Assembly (NCBI GenBank): GCA_011033025.1
Contig: WFMF01000168.1
Coordinates: 299,998 to 363,997, forward strand
From: Beroe forskalii
Taxonomy: Eukaryota; Ctenophora; Nuda; Beroida; Beroidae
Reading direction: 5' to 3'
DNA: 64,000 nucleotides
How positions within the stretch are numbered: position 1 is the stretch's first letter; each line of letters opens with the position of its first letter. The notes under the pieces are model-generated. The model searched no databases, had not been told where the DNA came from, and was given only the letters and a program-made list of their open reading frames with translations. The translations under genes and the position numbers were made by a program. Shown here piece by piece: positions 1 through 11,043 of the stretch.

Positions 1-303
1 TCTTCAAAAGGAATCGACATCTCAGCCATTGAAGACGAAGAACACATCCTTGCCAATTGTCCGCTAGCAGCATCACATAGGCAAAAGATGACTTCATTGA
101 TCAACAGTCTTGACATCAACCATGATGATACTCCTCTCAATGGCATTCAGATAGCCAGGACAACTCCAACAGATCCTGCTGAATCAAACAATGATGCACT
201 TGTGAGACATATTCAAATCACGACCAGGGCAATCAAAATTATGTACAAGAGCATTCTAAAGTACAAAAAGGAACTGTCTCAACAAGGTGAAAGCTCATCT
301 TAG
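1..303 (+). CDS. 3' end of a retrotransposon-like ORF (partial)
   Basis: The frame is open from base 1 and ends at a stop at 301-303. It runs off the left edge, so only about 100 C-terminal residues are visible. Just before an internal Met at 88 it reads EDEEHILANCPLAASHRQK. This resembles the Cys/His motif with acidic lead-in found downstream of reverse transcriptase in many non-LTR retrotransposons (pattern ED-x-x-H-x-L-x-x-CP with a later R). After it comes a hydrophilic tail ending in QQGESSS. The match is a short motif only; no catalytic residues are in view. It could also be a domesticated host protein. Confidence 0.35.
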   Translation, partial: SSKGIDISAIEDEEHILANCPLAASHRQKMTSLINSLDINHDDTPLNGIQIARTTPTDPAESNNDALVRHIQITTRAIKIMYKSILKYKKELSQQGESSS

Positions 304-1490
304 ATCTCTTGTGATTCCACCTTCAACCTCTCTCTGCTCTCCTCAGTCTTTCCCTCCTTCCGCTTCCTGCTCTTCGTTTGTCCAGCCTTGTCTGCTCTTT
401 TCATCTTCTGAGTCCCCATCCCTTAGGGCCTGGGTGTTGTCTAAGTGTCCCACTCAGTTTGGATCCCAGATGGCTGAGTGGAAAAGAGGGGGTGTTTCCG
501 ACTTGCGCTGGTAGTGTACCAGCCACCTGCTACATATGTGTGGGAAGCGGGTGCCCCTCCGATGCTCACCTGGCTGCGTACCGATTTGGGCTTAACTGTG
601 TCCCATGCGTGGGGCATGCGTAGGCCGGGGGACAACATCAACCCTATCCATTTCTTCTTTTTCTCATTCTCCTTCTCCAGGTCTTCGTGAGTTCTTGTTG
701 CTTTGCTTGTCCTGAACCATCACTCCTGTTACATCGGCTCTCATCAGTTCTTATTTCTCCTCAGCATCTCTCTGTTGGCTCTTTGGTACGTGCCCGCATT
801 ATGATCCCCAATCTCACCTAGATCCTTCAAGTATTTCAAATTGTGAACCCCTTTTTGTATCCTTTTTCTTCCTCGAATCAGTACATTGATGACCCGCATC
901 AAATCAATTCCATCACCATAACACATCATCAAATCACCAAATCACAACATCATCTCCGTTTAACATAAGCTACTGACTTGTGTGTGATTTGAATGACATT
1001 GCTTTTGTCACAAATTATATTTTAAAATTCTTGTAAATTCTTGTAAAAAATTCTTGGTGAATCTATTGTCAGACTGGTGTCAGTTATTCATCTAACGTCA
1101 TACTGAGAGACTGATTTCATTGGTACGTCAGACTGAAGTCTGTGAATGTGATACGTCTTGCTCAGCAAGTTGCTGGTGTTAGTGATGTACGTCAGAATGG
1201 TTATGGTGTCATTGATACATCACTCGCAATACAGCAATTTGTTTTTTATTTTTATAATCCAGCATTCATTTCCATTTCCACTTCCATCTTTCCATTATTC
1301 TAGTTTTTGCCAGTTAGCGTTTTCCAGTGCGCCCAAAACGTTTCCGTTTTGTCCCTAAAATCTGACAAGACCACCCTTCAAGCCTTTGTTTTGATATAGA
1401 GCTAGAGTGAAATTTAATTTATGGACTTTTGGGAATTCAAAACGCTACAATAGTGAGTGATATTAAGTTTCCAGAATTGTTTAAGTGAAT
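304..1490. other. Non-coding stretch, possible 3' region of the retroelement
   Basis: No convincing exon. Bases 310-700 are C/T-rich with several short overlapping ORFs that look unrelated to any protein. Bases 1060-1200 hold repeats of a 'cgtca(ga)ctg' type. Nothing else is recognised. Confidence 0.4.
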
Positions 1491-1491
1491 A

Positions 1492-1596
1492 TGTCCAATT
1501 TTGTCTAATTTTGTCCAATTTTGTCCAATGATTTTTTGTCCAATTCCTAAAAATCAGGTTAACCATGGACATAATTGGACAAAATTGGACTTGGCC
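1492..1596. repeat. Fold-back repeat built on 'ttgtccaatt'
   Basis: Direct copies of 'attttgtccaat' on the left (about 1497-1545) face the reverse complement 'attggacaaaattggac' on the right (about 1574-1590). They form a stem around 'caggttaaccatgg'. It lies just outside the left edge of the segmental duplication. It looks like a small MITE-type element; no flanking target duplication could be assigned. Confidence 0.45.
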
Positions 1597-2084
1597 CCGC
1601 CCCATATCATCATTTTATTAATAAAAATTCTAACATAATAAATTTAAAGTGATTGGAAAATGCGAAATGTTTACTTTCAGTCTTTCACTGCTCAACCAAT
1701 AATAAGATCTAAAAACACAAAAAACAATAATACATCCTGTCCAAGTAATAAGAAATGTCAAAAATTATCTGCTGATTAATTTAAAAATGATTTAAACGCT
1801 AAATGAAAGGGAATTCTGATGGCGATTATTAGAAAAATAAGGGATGGAATTACTTCAATCTGTCATGGCAGATGCTGAACTGATGATGCCAGATGCTGTG
1901 TGTACGTTTCAAATTAAACTTTAAAACATATTCATAAAATACATGATCATGGAATAAAAAGTACAAAAAAACCTACCGAGCCAGCAATTTCTTCCACCTC
2001 AAAGAGAGTTTGTGAATTATATCTGCTAAATAAAAACCTAACAGACCTGTACGAAAAATAAACGAAGTGACGTCACTACCTTCA

Positions 2085-2225
2085 GTGCGCGGCGTATTAC
2101 TACGCGCGTTGTGCTTTTTGCAGCGCGCAGATGTGCATTAATCTGTAGTTGACTATTTGAATGGAAAGTACATTTGCGCGCATTCACGCGCCGCAAAAAG
2201 CACATTTGATTTTGATTCTAAGATC
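2085..2225. mobile_element. MITE-like fold-back, right end missing
   Basis: The left end 'gtgcgcggcgtattac' (2085-2100) is the terminal inverted repeat seen complete in copy 2 at 15918-16088. Internal inverted arms 'gtgctttttgcagcgcgc' and 'gcgccgcaaaaagcac' are present. The outer right arm is absent here, so this copy is truncated. Confidence 0.55.
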
Positions 2226-2251
2226 GAGACACCAAATTTGAACATAAAAAA

Positions 2252-2437
2252 TAATGACGTCATCAGTTCACCACTCTAACCCCTGATAATGACGTCATCA
2301 ACTCACCACTCTAACCCCTGATAATGACGTCATCAACTCCCCACTCTAACCCCTGATAATGACGTCATCAACTCCCCACTCTAACCCCTGATAATGACGT
2401 CATCAACTCACCACTCTAACCCCAGATAATGACGTCA
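2252..2437. repeat. 35-bp tandem repeat carrying TGACGTCA
   Basis: Six copies of the palindrome TGACGTCA start at 2255, 2290, 2325, 2360, 2395 and 2430, exactly 35 bp apart, with 'caccactctaacccc' between them. TGACGTCA is the consensus cAMP-response element bound by CREB/ATF proteins. The array begins 30 bp beyond the stop of Galpha last exon 7a, so it would lie in the 3' UTR or just past the gene. Copy 2 has four units. Confidence 0.8.
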
Positions 2438-2468
2438 CCCTCACCCGTCTAAGATCCGTGCACGGCCC

Positions 2469-2804
2469 CTACCCAAGATTCAACTCATTGATATTCTTCT
2501 GCAGCACCGTGCTCTTCACGTTCTCAAACACCCTCCGAATGTTGTCCGTGTCCGTCGCGCACGTGAGGTGCAGGAAGAGTGCTCTTTCGTCATTAATCGC
2601 ACTGCTCTCCATGTAGCAGCATTGGTAGAGTTCCGACATGAAGCGGACGGCGTACTCTACGTCCCCCGGAGCGCCGTCGTAGTCTGGGAAGTAGTCTCCG
2701 ATGTAGGACTTAGGGACCTTCTCCTCGAACAGGTCCTTCTTGTTGAGGAAGAGGATGAGGGACGAGTTCTTAAACCATGGGTAGTCGATTATTGTCTTGA
2801 AAAT
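2469..2804 (-). CDS. Galpha copy 1, distal alternative last exon (7a)
   Basis: This 336-nt exon (111 residues and a stop) starts after a 'cttcccaccag' acceptor. It encodes IFKTIIDYPWFKNSS, the G4 motif NKKD followed by LFEEK, the G5 motif TCATDT, and a C-terminus of INELNLG. The sequence follows Galpha(q) family members closely. The last residues form the receptor-contacting alpha-5 helix. Confidence 0.85.
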   Translation of the reverse strand: MFKTIIDYPWFKNSSLILFLNKKDLFEEKVPKSYIGDYFPDYDGAPGDVEYAVRFMSELYQCCYMESSAINDERALFLHLTCATDTDNIRRVFENVKSTVLQKNINELNLG

Positions 2805-2819
2805 CTGGTGGGAAGAGGG

Positions 2820-3597
2820 ACTCAAGATTGCAGGAAAGTGGAGACTTAGGGTTGGAAAGAAGAGACTTGGAAAAGTGGAGACTGGAGAGTTTTTGAGAGA
2901 GAGAATGAGTTCAAAAGAGACACTGCGAGTTGGGCAGTGTAGAGTTTACTGTTACAAGGATGTTATTTGTCGAAGTCTATGTTTAATTACCAGGAAAAAG
3001 ACAATCAAAGATCATCTGTCAAACAAAAATACAAAATAATCAACGACATTCCAGCTATCAAACAATCGATATATCACGAGCAAGGACCAGTCAAACGTCA
3101 ATCAAGGACAAGAACCAATCAAGGACAAGAACCAATCATTATCAAGGACGAGAACCAATCAAGGATAAGAACCAATCAGCCATCCAATCACGAGCATACA
3201 AACAGATCAATCAAATAACAAATATTAATCAAAGAAACAAATACCATCAATACAAATTTAAGCAAATACAAATACAACCAACACATCAATACAAATACAG
3301 TCAAATCAGGGGTGTTACAGCCAGGCTTTTTGAAAGGGTTCGGAGAGTCATACTCAAGACCCGTAAAGTGCTTTATTTTGCCTGGTTCCACGCTCTAATC
3401 TTTAAACAAAATTTCCACAATGTCTGTCCGAAAAGGGGAGGCAGCCGCCTGTGTCACCGTCCCCCCGGCTACGCCTCTAGAAAGGGGGCGGCAGCCGCCT
3501 GTGTCACCGTCTCCCCGGCTACGCCTCTAGAAAGGGGGCGGCAGCCGCCTGTGTGACCCTCCCTCCGACTACGCCCCTGATTATCAAGTTCTCCTCA
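2820..3597. other. Intron between exons 7b and 7a with tandem repeats (copy 1)
   Basis: Bases 2820-2900 are purine-rich degenerate repeats. Bases 3090-3190 are repeats of 'ggacaagaaccaatcaa' (17 bp). Bases 3440-3590 hold about three copies of a 50-bp G+C-rich unit containing 'gcagccgcctgtgt' and 'ggctacgcc'. Copy 2 has the same blocks at 16610-17210 with fewer 50-bp units. No gene is seen. Confidence 0.6.
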
Positions 3598-3945
3598 CTA
3601 CAGAGCCATCTCCTTGACGTTCTGCATCATGATGGTTGCTTTGATGCTGTTGAAGATGTTGCTAATCTGCTCGGTGTCCGTGGAACACGTGAAATGAACA
3701 AAGAAGGGGGTATCTGGGGTCTCTTTTCCTGCCTCATTAAACACGTCCTGTCTTGCTCTAATGTACATGTTCTTAAAGAAATCCAGTCCTTTCTCAACGT
3801 CGTACTTTGGTCCGTTGTACGTGAGGATGAAATTGCTGAGGTGCACGCCCGCAGTTATTTTCTCCTCAAATAAGTCCGTTTTGTTGAGGAAGAGGATGAA
3901 AGAGGAGCTTTTGAAGGAAGGGTGCCGGACCATTTCTGTGAACAG
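3598..3945 (-). CDS. Galpha copy 1, proximal alternative last exon (7b)
   Basis: This 348-nt exon (115 residues and a stop) lies after acceptor 'ctctccactgcag'. It encodes LFTEMVRHPSFKSSSFILFL, G4 NKTD followed by LFEEK, G5 TCSTDT and the C-terminus NVKEMAL. It occupies the same protein position as exon 7a and starts in the same phase (0), so the two are mutually exclusive. The protein equals the copy 2 exon 7b protein despite DNA differences. Confidence 0.85.
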   Translation of the reverse strand: MFTEMVRHPSFKSSSFILFLNKTDLFEEKITAGVHLSNFILTYNGPKYDVEKGLDFFKNMYIRARQDVFNEAGKETPDTPFFVHFTCSTDTEQISNIFNSIKATIMMQNVKEMAL

Positions 3946-4658
3946 CTGCAGTGGAGAGGGTGTTCAGATCTCTCTCAAATTGTCAACATTTCACTCAGTG
4001 CTTTGATCAGGAGATATGAAATGATTCGAGAAAAGGTAGATTCATCAGCGAGAAAAAAATCAAAGAAGCCTTGTTTCAAAGGCAAATCAAAGACAAAAAC
4101 AAAACATGATTCGAAGATATAAATCATCAATCAACACACAAATCAAAAGCTTCCAGCCAACGATCTCACAACACTCATCAATCACCGAAGAGCTGTTTGA
4201 AAAAATGCACAATTGGAGAAGTAATTGATCAGAAAGTCTTATAGTCTGTCGAGAAAAGAGCAAGTATCTGTCATTGGTCGATTCTCAGTTGGTGGAATAA
4301 GTTTGAAAGATGTGAAGAATTGTTGAACTTGGAAATGTCCAACAATTGAAAATCAGAATATATTATATTGATATTCCGAGAATTCTCGTGGTGCAAAATT
4401 GCAACTTTCCAAATTACCCAAATATAAAAGTAGAACGAATTTCAAAGCTGCAAGTCACGCTTAAAAAAGTAAATGCCGCCTATAATAAAGGGTCAGGTGA
4501 TTGAATTTCCATGTATACCACCAAAACCGTTGGACGGTTGGTCTAGTAACCCCCCGCTGGTTTGGATGTGGTCATTTCATTTTGCCTCCGTTGTCACATC
4601 AAAACCCACGGGGGGGGGGGGGGGGGTCTGCACACACATACGGGTTATAATATGTTAC
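3946..4658. other. Galpha intron 6, copy 1 (empty transposon site)
   Basis: No gene. Includes a dispersed repeat near 4518-4570 ('ggtctagtaaccccccgctg') also seen at 18150, 62450 and 63655. It also includes a run of about 20 G at 4609-4626 followed by 'tctgcacacac'. That run is the uninterrupted counterpart of the transposon insertion site in copy 2. Confidence 0.6.
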
Positions 4659-4754
4659 CTGTAAGCTCTCCTCTGTCCTGTTCTTGTTCGCGTCCTCCTC
4701 CAAGAACATATCGTACTCTGACAGAGAGGCGAGGAAGATGACAGACGTGACTCC
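4659..4754 (-). CDS. Galpha copy 1 exon 6
   Basis: This 96-nt exon encodes the 32 residues starting GVTSVIFLASLSEYDMFLEE and ending NRTEESLQ. It corresponds to the Galpha segment after switch II (strand beta-4 and helix alpha-3, N-V-T-S-I-M-F in Galpha(q)). Its 5' boundary is the seed sequence of the adjacent 51-bp minisatellite. Confidence 0.85.
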
Positions 4755-5560
4755 CTGAGGAGTGAGGAGTGAGGATTATAAGAGGAAGATGACAGACGTG
4801 ACTCCCTGAGGAGTGAGGAGTGAGGATTATAAGAGGAAGATGACAGACGTGACTCCCTGAGGAGTGAGGAGTGAGGATTATAAGAGGAAGATGACAGACG
4901 TGACTCCCTGAGGAGTGAGGAGTGAGGATTATAAGAGGAAGATGACAGACGTAACTCCCCTGGAGTGAGGAGTGAGGATTATAAGAGGAAGATGATGTAG
5001 ACGTGACTTCTGAGGAGTGAGGAGTGAGGATTATAAGAGGAAGATGACAGACGTGACTCCCTGAGGAGTGAGGATTATAAGAGGAAGATGACAGACGTAA
5101 CTCCCTGAGGAGTGAGGAGTGAGGATTATAAGAGGAAGATGACAGACGTGACTCCCTGAGGAGTGAGGAGTGAGGATTATAAGAGGAAGATGACAGAGGA
5201 AGGATGAGGGAGGAGGATTTTAAATTTTGAGGAGTGAGGAGTGAGGATTATAAGAGGAAGACGTGACTCTTGAGGAGTGAGGAGTGAGGATTATAAGAGG
5301 AAGATGGACAGACGTGAGCTCCCCTGAGGAGGAGTGAGATTATAAGAGGAAGATGACAGACGTGACTCCCTGAGGAGTGAGGAGTGAGGATTATAAGAGG
5401 AAGATGACAGACGTGACTCCCTGAGGAGTGAGGAGTGAGGATTATAAGAGTGAGGAGTGAGGAGTGAGGATTATAAGAGGAAGATGATCCGCGCCCTTCC
5501 TGAGGAGTGAGGAGTGAGGATTATAAGGAAGATGCTATCCGGCGCCCTTCCTGAGGAGTG
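4755..5560 (-). repeat. 51-bp minisatellite derived from Galpha exon 6 acceptor (type A)
   Basis: The unit measures 51 bp ('gacagacgtg' recurs at 4740 and 4791). On the minus strand each unit reads a pyrimidine tract 'cctcactcctcactcctcag' followed by the first about 20 nt of Galpha exon 6 (GGAGTCACGTCTGTCATCTT). So the unit is an amplified exon-intron boundary, and every well-preserved unit contains a plausible 3' splice site. Units decay toward 5560, where type B units take over. Confidence 0.85.
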
Positions 5561-8500
5561 AGGTACGGTAACACTGCTATCCGGCGCCCTTCCTGAGGAG
5601 TGAGGAGTGAGGTACGGTAACACTGCTATCCGGCGCCCTTCCTGAGGAGTGAGGAGTGAGGTACGGTAACACTGCTATCCGGCGCCCTTCCTGAGGAGTG
5701 AGGTACGGTAACACTGCTATCCGGCGCCCTTCCTGAGGAGTGAGGAGTGAGGTACGGTAACACTGCTATCCGACTGCTATCCGGAGCCCTTCCTGAGGAG
5801 AGGAGTGAGGATTATAAGACCCTGCCTATCCGGCGCCCTTCCTGAGGAGTGAGGAGTGAGGTATTATAACACTGCTATCCGGCGCCCTTCCTGAGGAGTG
5901 AGGAGTGAGGTACGGTAACACTGCTATCCGGCGCCCTTCCTGAGGAGTGAGGAGTGAGGTACGGTAACACTGCTATCCGGCGCCCTTCCTGAGGAGTGAG
6001 GTACGGTAACACTGCTATCCGGCGCCCTTCCTGAGGAGTGAGGAGTGAGGTACGGTAACACTGCTATCCGGCGCCCTTCCTGAGGAGTGAGGAGTGAGGT
6101 ACGGTAACACTGCTATCCGGCGCCCTTCCTGAGGAGTGAGGAGTGAGGTACGGTAACACTGCTATCCGCCCTTCCTGAGGAGTGGGAGTATGGTAACACT
6201 GCTATCCGGCGCCCATCCTGAGGAGAGAGGAGTGAGGTACGGTTACACTGCTATCCGGCGCCTTTCCTGAGGAGTGAGGTACGGTAACTCTGCTATCCGG
6301 CGCCCATCCTGAGGAGAGAGGAGTGAGGTACGGTAACACTGCTATCCGGCGCCCTTCCTGAGGAGTGAGGTAGGTGTAGGAAGACTGCTATCCGGCGCCC
6401 TTCCTGAGGAGTGAGGAGTGAGGATTATAAGAGGAAGCTATCCGGCGCCCTTCCTGAGGAGGAGGAGGTAGTAACACTGCTATCCGGCGCCCTTCCTGAG
6501 GAGTGAGGAGTGAGGTACGGTAACATTGCTATCCGGCGCCCTTCCTGAGGAGTGAGGTACGGTAACACTGCTATCCGGCGCCCTTCCTGAGGAGTGAGGT
6601 ACGGTAACACTGCTATCCGGCGCCCTTCCTGAGGAGTGAGGAGTGAGGTAACACTGCTATCCGGCGCCCTTCCTGAGGAGGAGAGGAGGTGAGGATATAA
6701 GGTAACACTGCTATCCGGCGCCCTTCCCTGAGGAGTGAGGAGGAGGTAAGTAACACTGCTATCCGGCGCCCTTCCTGAGGAGTGAGGAGTGAGGATTATA
6801 AGAGGAAGATGACGGGCGCCCTCCCTGGAGTGAGGAGGAGGTACGGTAACACTGCTATCCGGCGCCCTTCCTGAGGAGTGAGGAGTGAGGAGGATAACAC
6901 TGCTATCCGGCGCCCTTCCTGAGGTGAGGAGGTACGGTAACACTGCTATCCGATGCCCTTCCCTTCCTGAGGAGGAGGAGGTACAGTAACACTGCTATCC
7001 GGCGCCCTTCCTGAGGAGTGAGGGAGAGGTACGAGAGTAACACTGCTATCCGGCGCCCTTCCTGAGGAGGAGAGGAGGAGGAGGGAGGTGACACTGCTAT
7101 CCGGCGCCCTTCCTGAGGAGTGAGGTGAGGTACGGTAACACTGCTATCCGGCGCCCTTCCTGAGGAGGAGGGGAGGTACGGTAACACTGCTATCCGGCGC
7201 CCTTCCTGAGGAGGAGGAGTGAGGAGGGAGCGGTAGGACTGATATCCGGCGCCCTTCCTGGAGTGAGGAGTGAGGTACGGTAACACTGCTATCCGGCGCC
7301 CTTCCTGAGGAGTGAGGAGGAGTACAAGTAACACTGCTATCCGGCGCCCTTCCTGAGGAGGAGGAGGAGGAGGTAAGAGTAAGATGCTATCCGGCGCCCT
7401 TCCTGAGGAGTGAGGGAGTGAGGTACGGTAACACTGCTATCCGCGCCCTTCCTGAGGAGTGAGGAGTGAGGTACGGTAACACTGCTATCCGACAGACGTA
7501 TCCTGAGGGGAGGAGTGAGGTACAGTAACACTGCTATCCGGCGCCCTTCCTGAGGAGTGAGGAGTGAGGTACGGTAACACTGCTATCCGGCGCCCTTCCT
7601 GAGGAGTGAGGAGTGAGGTACGGTAACACTGCTATCCGGCGCCCTTCCTGAGGAGTAGGAGTAAGAGGAACACTGCTATCCGGCGCCCTTCCTGAGGAGG
7701 AGGAGTGAGGTATAACACTGCTATCCGGCGCCCTTCCTGAGGAGTGAGGAGTGAGGTGCAATAACACTGCTATCCGGCGCCCTTCTTCTGGAGTGAGGAG
7801 ACTGACTATCCTCCCCGGAGGAGTCCTGAAGTGAGGATTATACGGTAACACTGCTATCCGGCGCCCTTCCTGAGGAGTGAGGTGAGGTACGGTAACACTG
7901 CTATCCGGCGCCCTTCCTGAGGAGTGAGGAGTGAGGTACGGTAACACTGCTATCCGGCGCCCTTCCTGAGGAGAGAGGAGTGAGGTGGTAACACTGCTAT
8001 CCGGCGCCCTTCCTGAGGAGTGAGGGAGGAGGATGAGGAGGAGGCACGGTAACACTGCTATCCGGCGCCCATCCTGAGGAGTGAGGAGTGAGGTACGGTT
8101 ACACTGCTATCCGGCGCCCTTCCTGAGGAGTGAGGAGGAGGCATTATAACACTGCTATCCGGCGCCCTTCCTGAGGAGTGAGGTACGGTAACACTGCTAT
8201 CCGGCGCCCTTCCTGAGGAGTGAGGAGTGAGGTACGGTAACACTGCTATCCGGCGCCCTTCCTGAGGAGGAGGAGGAGGTACAGTAACACTGCTATCCGG
8301 CGCCCTTCCTGAGGAGTGAGGAGTGAGGCAGGAACACTGCTATCCGGCGCCCTTCCTGAGGAGTGAGGAGTGAGGTACGGTAACACTGCTATCCTGCGCC
8401 CTTCCTGAGGAGTGAGGAGTGGGAGGTAAGGTAACACTGCTATCCGGCGCCCTTCCTGAGGAGTGAGGAGTGAGGTAACACTGCTATCCGGCGCCCTTCC

Positions 8501-9170
8501 TGAGATGAGGAGAGGTAACACTGCTAACACCTATCCGGCGCCCTTCCTGAGGAGTGAGGAGTATAACTGCTATCCGGCGCCCTTCCTGACTGCTATCCGG
8601 CGCCCTGCCTGAGGAGTGAGGAGTGAGGCAGTAACACTGCTATCCGGCGCCCTTCCTGAGGAGTGAGGAGTGAGGTACGGTAACACTGCTATCCGGCGCC
8701 CTTCCTGAGGAGGAGGAGAGGCGCCCTTCCTGAGGAGTGGTACACTGCTATCCGGCGCCCTTCCTGAGGAGTGAGGAGGAGGTATTATAACACTGCTATC
8801 CGGCGCCCTTCCTGAGGAGTGAGGAGTGAGGTACGGTAACACTGCTATCCGGCGCCCTTCCTGAGGAGTGAGGAGTGAGGTATAACACTGCTATCCGGCG
8901 CCCTTCCCTGAGGAGTGAGGAGTGAGGTATGGTAACACTGCTATCCGGCGCCCTTCCTGAGGAGTGAGGAGTGAGGTATAAGAGCACTGCTATCCGGCGC
9001 CCTTCCTGAGGAGTGAGGAGTGAGGATACCGGCGGTAAGAGCTATCCAGGCGCCCTTCCTGAGGAGTGAGGGAGGAGGATTATAAGACTGAAGATGGCGC
9101 CCTTCCTGAGGAGTGAGGAGGAGGATTATAAGAGCTATCCGACAGACCTTCCTGAGGAGTGAGGAGTGAG
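5560..9170 (-). repeat. 49-bp minisatellite (type B), about 70 units
   Basis: The consensus is about 49 bp and contains 'ctgctatccggcgccc', 'ttcctgaggagtgaggagtg' and 'aggtacggtaaca', with frequent small deletions. Half of the unit ('cctgaggagtgaggagtgag') is shared with type A; the other half replaces the exon-derived part. Because 49 is not a multiple of 3, long minus-strand frames stay open but encode only a repeated artefact peptide. The array ends inside Galpha exon 5. The same unit reappears in reverse orientation at 51781-52965. Confidence 0.9.
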
Positions 9171-9200
9171 TCAAAGACACCAGTCGTCTTTACCCTCGTC
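9171..9200 (-). pseudogene. Galpha copy 1 exon 5 remnant
   Basis: Only the first 30 nt of exon 5 remain (RTRVKTTGVF) after an intact acceptor 'ctacttcag'. The missing 91 nt encode the end of switch I and the switch II motif DVGGQ with its catalytic Gln. The junction on the low side is directly with minisatellite units. Confidence 0.85.
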
Positions 9201-9204
9201 CTGA

Positions 9205-9727
9205 AGTAGATGGTTACTATGGTTATGGAGTAACCATGGTAACGTGGTTACAGAGTAACCATGGTAACGGGGTTACATATTACTACGGTGAGTGGGATTA
9301 AAAAAAAGGGGGGGGGGGAACACGTGGGGTCATGTGGGGTTCGCAACAAACAAAATGCGGAACATGTTATTGGTAACTATGGTAAAATAACTTGGGTAAC
9401 CATGGTAACACGACTCAGTGGTTTCCATGGTAACTTGTCTCCAGCGTAACAATGGTAACACGACTCAGTGGTAACCATGGTAACTTGTCTCTGGAGTAAC
9501 CATGGTAACACAACCCAGTGGTTAGCATGATAACTTGTCGTAACCCAGTGGTTACCATGGTAACTTGTTGTAACCATGGTAACACAACCCAGTGGTTACC
9601 ATGGTAACTTGTCTCCAGCGTAACCATGGTAACACAACCCAGTGGTTACCATGGTAACTTGTTGTAACCATGGTAACACAACCCAGTGATTACCATGGTA
9701 ACTTGTTGTAACCATGGTAACACAAAC
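9205..9727. repeat. X-box palindrome array (Galpha intron 4, copy 1)
   Basis: Many copies of GTTACCATGGTAAC and close variants, separated by about 15-25 bp spacers such as 'acaacccagtg' and 'ttgtctccagc'. The palindrome fits the RFX-family X-box consensus GTNRCC-AT-RGYAAC. The array abuts the exon 4 donor at 9728. Confidence 0.85.
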
Positions 9728-9813
9728 CTCAGAATGTCCTCGTGCTCCACTCTGAAGTCAGGCTTCTCGATCTCTGATATTTTATCCAGAAAGTACTTTG
9801 CTGAGTCGAGGAG
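9728..9813 (-). CDS. Galpha copy 1 exon 4
   Basis: An 86-nt exon encoding LLDSAKYFLDKISEIEKPDF and then RVEHEDILR. It is the end of the helical domain leading into switch I; Galpha(q) has the equivalent DSTKYYLNDLDRV...DVLR. The donor is GAG|gtttgt. Confidence 0.8.
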
Positions 9814-10084
9814 CTGTAAAAACAAAGAAAGTTACAAAAACGACTCACTTCAGATAAGCAGTCGATTTTATTATACTGATCGATAATACGAAATGGATAC
9901 TTTCACCAAAATATTATCTAGTTCATACTCATAGTGTTGTCTTGTCTTGAGGGGATTTACTTCCCTCGCGCATATGTGTGCAGACCACTCGATAAATTCC
10001 ATCGAAAGCACATAACTTTGCGCATCCTTTTCGAGCCATGCATTCAGCACATATATGCATATATGCATATGCATAATTACTCAC

Positions 10085-10237
10085 GTTGTATTCGCGCCTC
10101 CTGTCGTAACACTGCTGCACGCCACCGTCCGCCCAAAGCCGTTTGATAAGCCACAGAGTGGCTTTGTCCAGGAGACATGGCTCCATGTCCTCGTCAAAGG
10201 TTTCTATCAGAGTATCAGTCTCACTCTCGCTGATACC
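10085..10237 (-). CDS. Galpha copy 1 exon 3 (helical domain)
   Basis: A 153-nt exon (51 codons) starting GISESETDTLIETFDEDMEP and ending in WADGGVQQCYDRRREYN. The end matches the strongly conserved Galpha segment W-x-D-x-G-I-Q-E-C-Y-D-R-R-R-E-Y. Donor gtgagt, acceptor 'cccctcag'. Confidence 0.85.
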
Positions 10238-10289
10238 CTGAGGGGAGGGGCAGCCAATCAGGGAACTGGATTTACTGACTTAATCATAC

Positions 10290-10500
10290 TGTCCAAGTAA
10301 CTGGTAACCATAGTAACATGCACTCAAGGTAACGTGTAGCCATGGTAACGTGTAGCCACTAGCAATAGTAAGATGTAATCATGGTAACGCTTAACCATGG
10401 TAACGTGTAACCATGTTAACGCTTAACCATGGTAACGTGTAGCCATGGTTACGCGCAGCCCTGGTAACGAGTAACGCGCAGCCCTTGTAACAGGTTACCA
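10290..10500. repeat. X-box-like palindrome array (Galpha intron 2, copy 1)
   Basis: Repeated 'ccatggtaacgtgtagccat' type units with cores of GTTACCATGGTAAC or one-base variants, in the intron between exons 2 and 3. The matching array in copy 2 is at 21185-21380. Confidence 0.7.
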
Positions 10501-10521
10501 CCCCAACTAGCACCACTGTAC

Positions 10522-10697
10522 CTGGTTGTGGTAGGAGATGGAGAGAGTCTTCATGGCCCGCGCCAGACTGGCTCCCGCCTGGTGCAGGTTCTTGTGCACC
10601 ACACGCAAATAGTAATCATACGTCTCCTCAGGAAAACCACCCTTCAGGATAATCCGCATCTGCTTGATGAAGGTGCTCTTACCACACTCACCCGCAC
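10522..10697 (-). CDS. Galpha copy 1 exon 2 (P-loop)
   Basis: A 176-nt exon. With the last base of exon 1 it encodes GAGECGKSTFIKQMRI (G1), then the start of the helical domain. The protein is identical to copy 2 exon 2. At least six base differences in this exon are all synonymous, which indicates past selection on both copies. Confidence 0.85.
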
Positions 10698-10699
10698 CT

Positions 10700-10850
10700 A
10701 GGTTATGAGGGAGGTAAGACCATGGTAACATGTTACCATGGTAAAATGACGTAACTATGGTAACATGTTACAATGGACTCATGTAACAATTGTAAATGTG
10801 GTAACTGGTTGTCATGGTAACATGGTACTATTGGTATTATGATATATGGT
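10700..10850. repeat. X-box palindromes in Galpha intron 1, copy 1
   Basis: Several 'gttaccatggtaa' and 'atggtaacatg' motifs directly 5' of the exon 2 acceptor on the minus strand. Copy 2 has the same at 21590-21690. Confidence 0.6.
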
Positions 10851-11043
10851 TATAATCATAATCATATGCTTGAAGCTGCAAATCGGCTACCACTGTAAAT
10901 ATCGGTTTTGGCTGACAATTTAAGTCTTAACTAGCAACAATATTTTCTAGGGAGGGACAAGGGATTTAGACGCCGCGCGCGAGAAATAGGCAGGTAGGAT
11001 GACGTCATTATCATATCATGATGTAGTGAGTTGATGTCGTTAC

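Noticed and set aside
466..490. tRNA-like A box 'tggctgagtgg'
   Set aside because: Fits the A-box consensus, but no B box or foldable cloverleaf follows within the required distance.
3553..3873. Plus-strand ORFs over Galpha exon 7b (also at 17390-17731 and 16370-17026)
   Set aside because: Antisense shadows of the conserved minus-strand exons.
4755..9170. Possible CRISPR array
   Set aside because: Eukaryotic locus. Units are contiguous without unique spacers of constant length and no cas genes are present.
6425..9180. Chain of minus-strand ORFs encoding repeated SSGRAPDSSVT-type peptides
   Set aside because: They are frame readings of the 49-bp minisatellite, change frame at every unit indel, start and stop arbitrarily, and match no protein.
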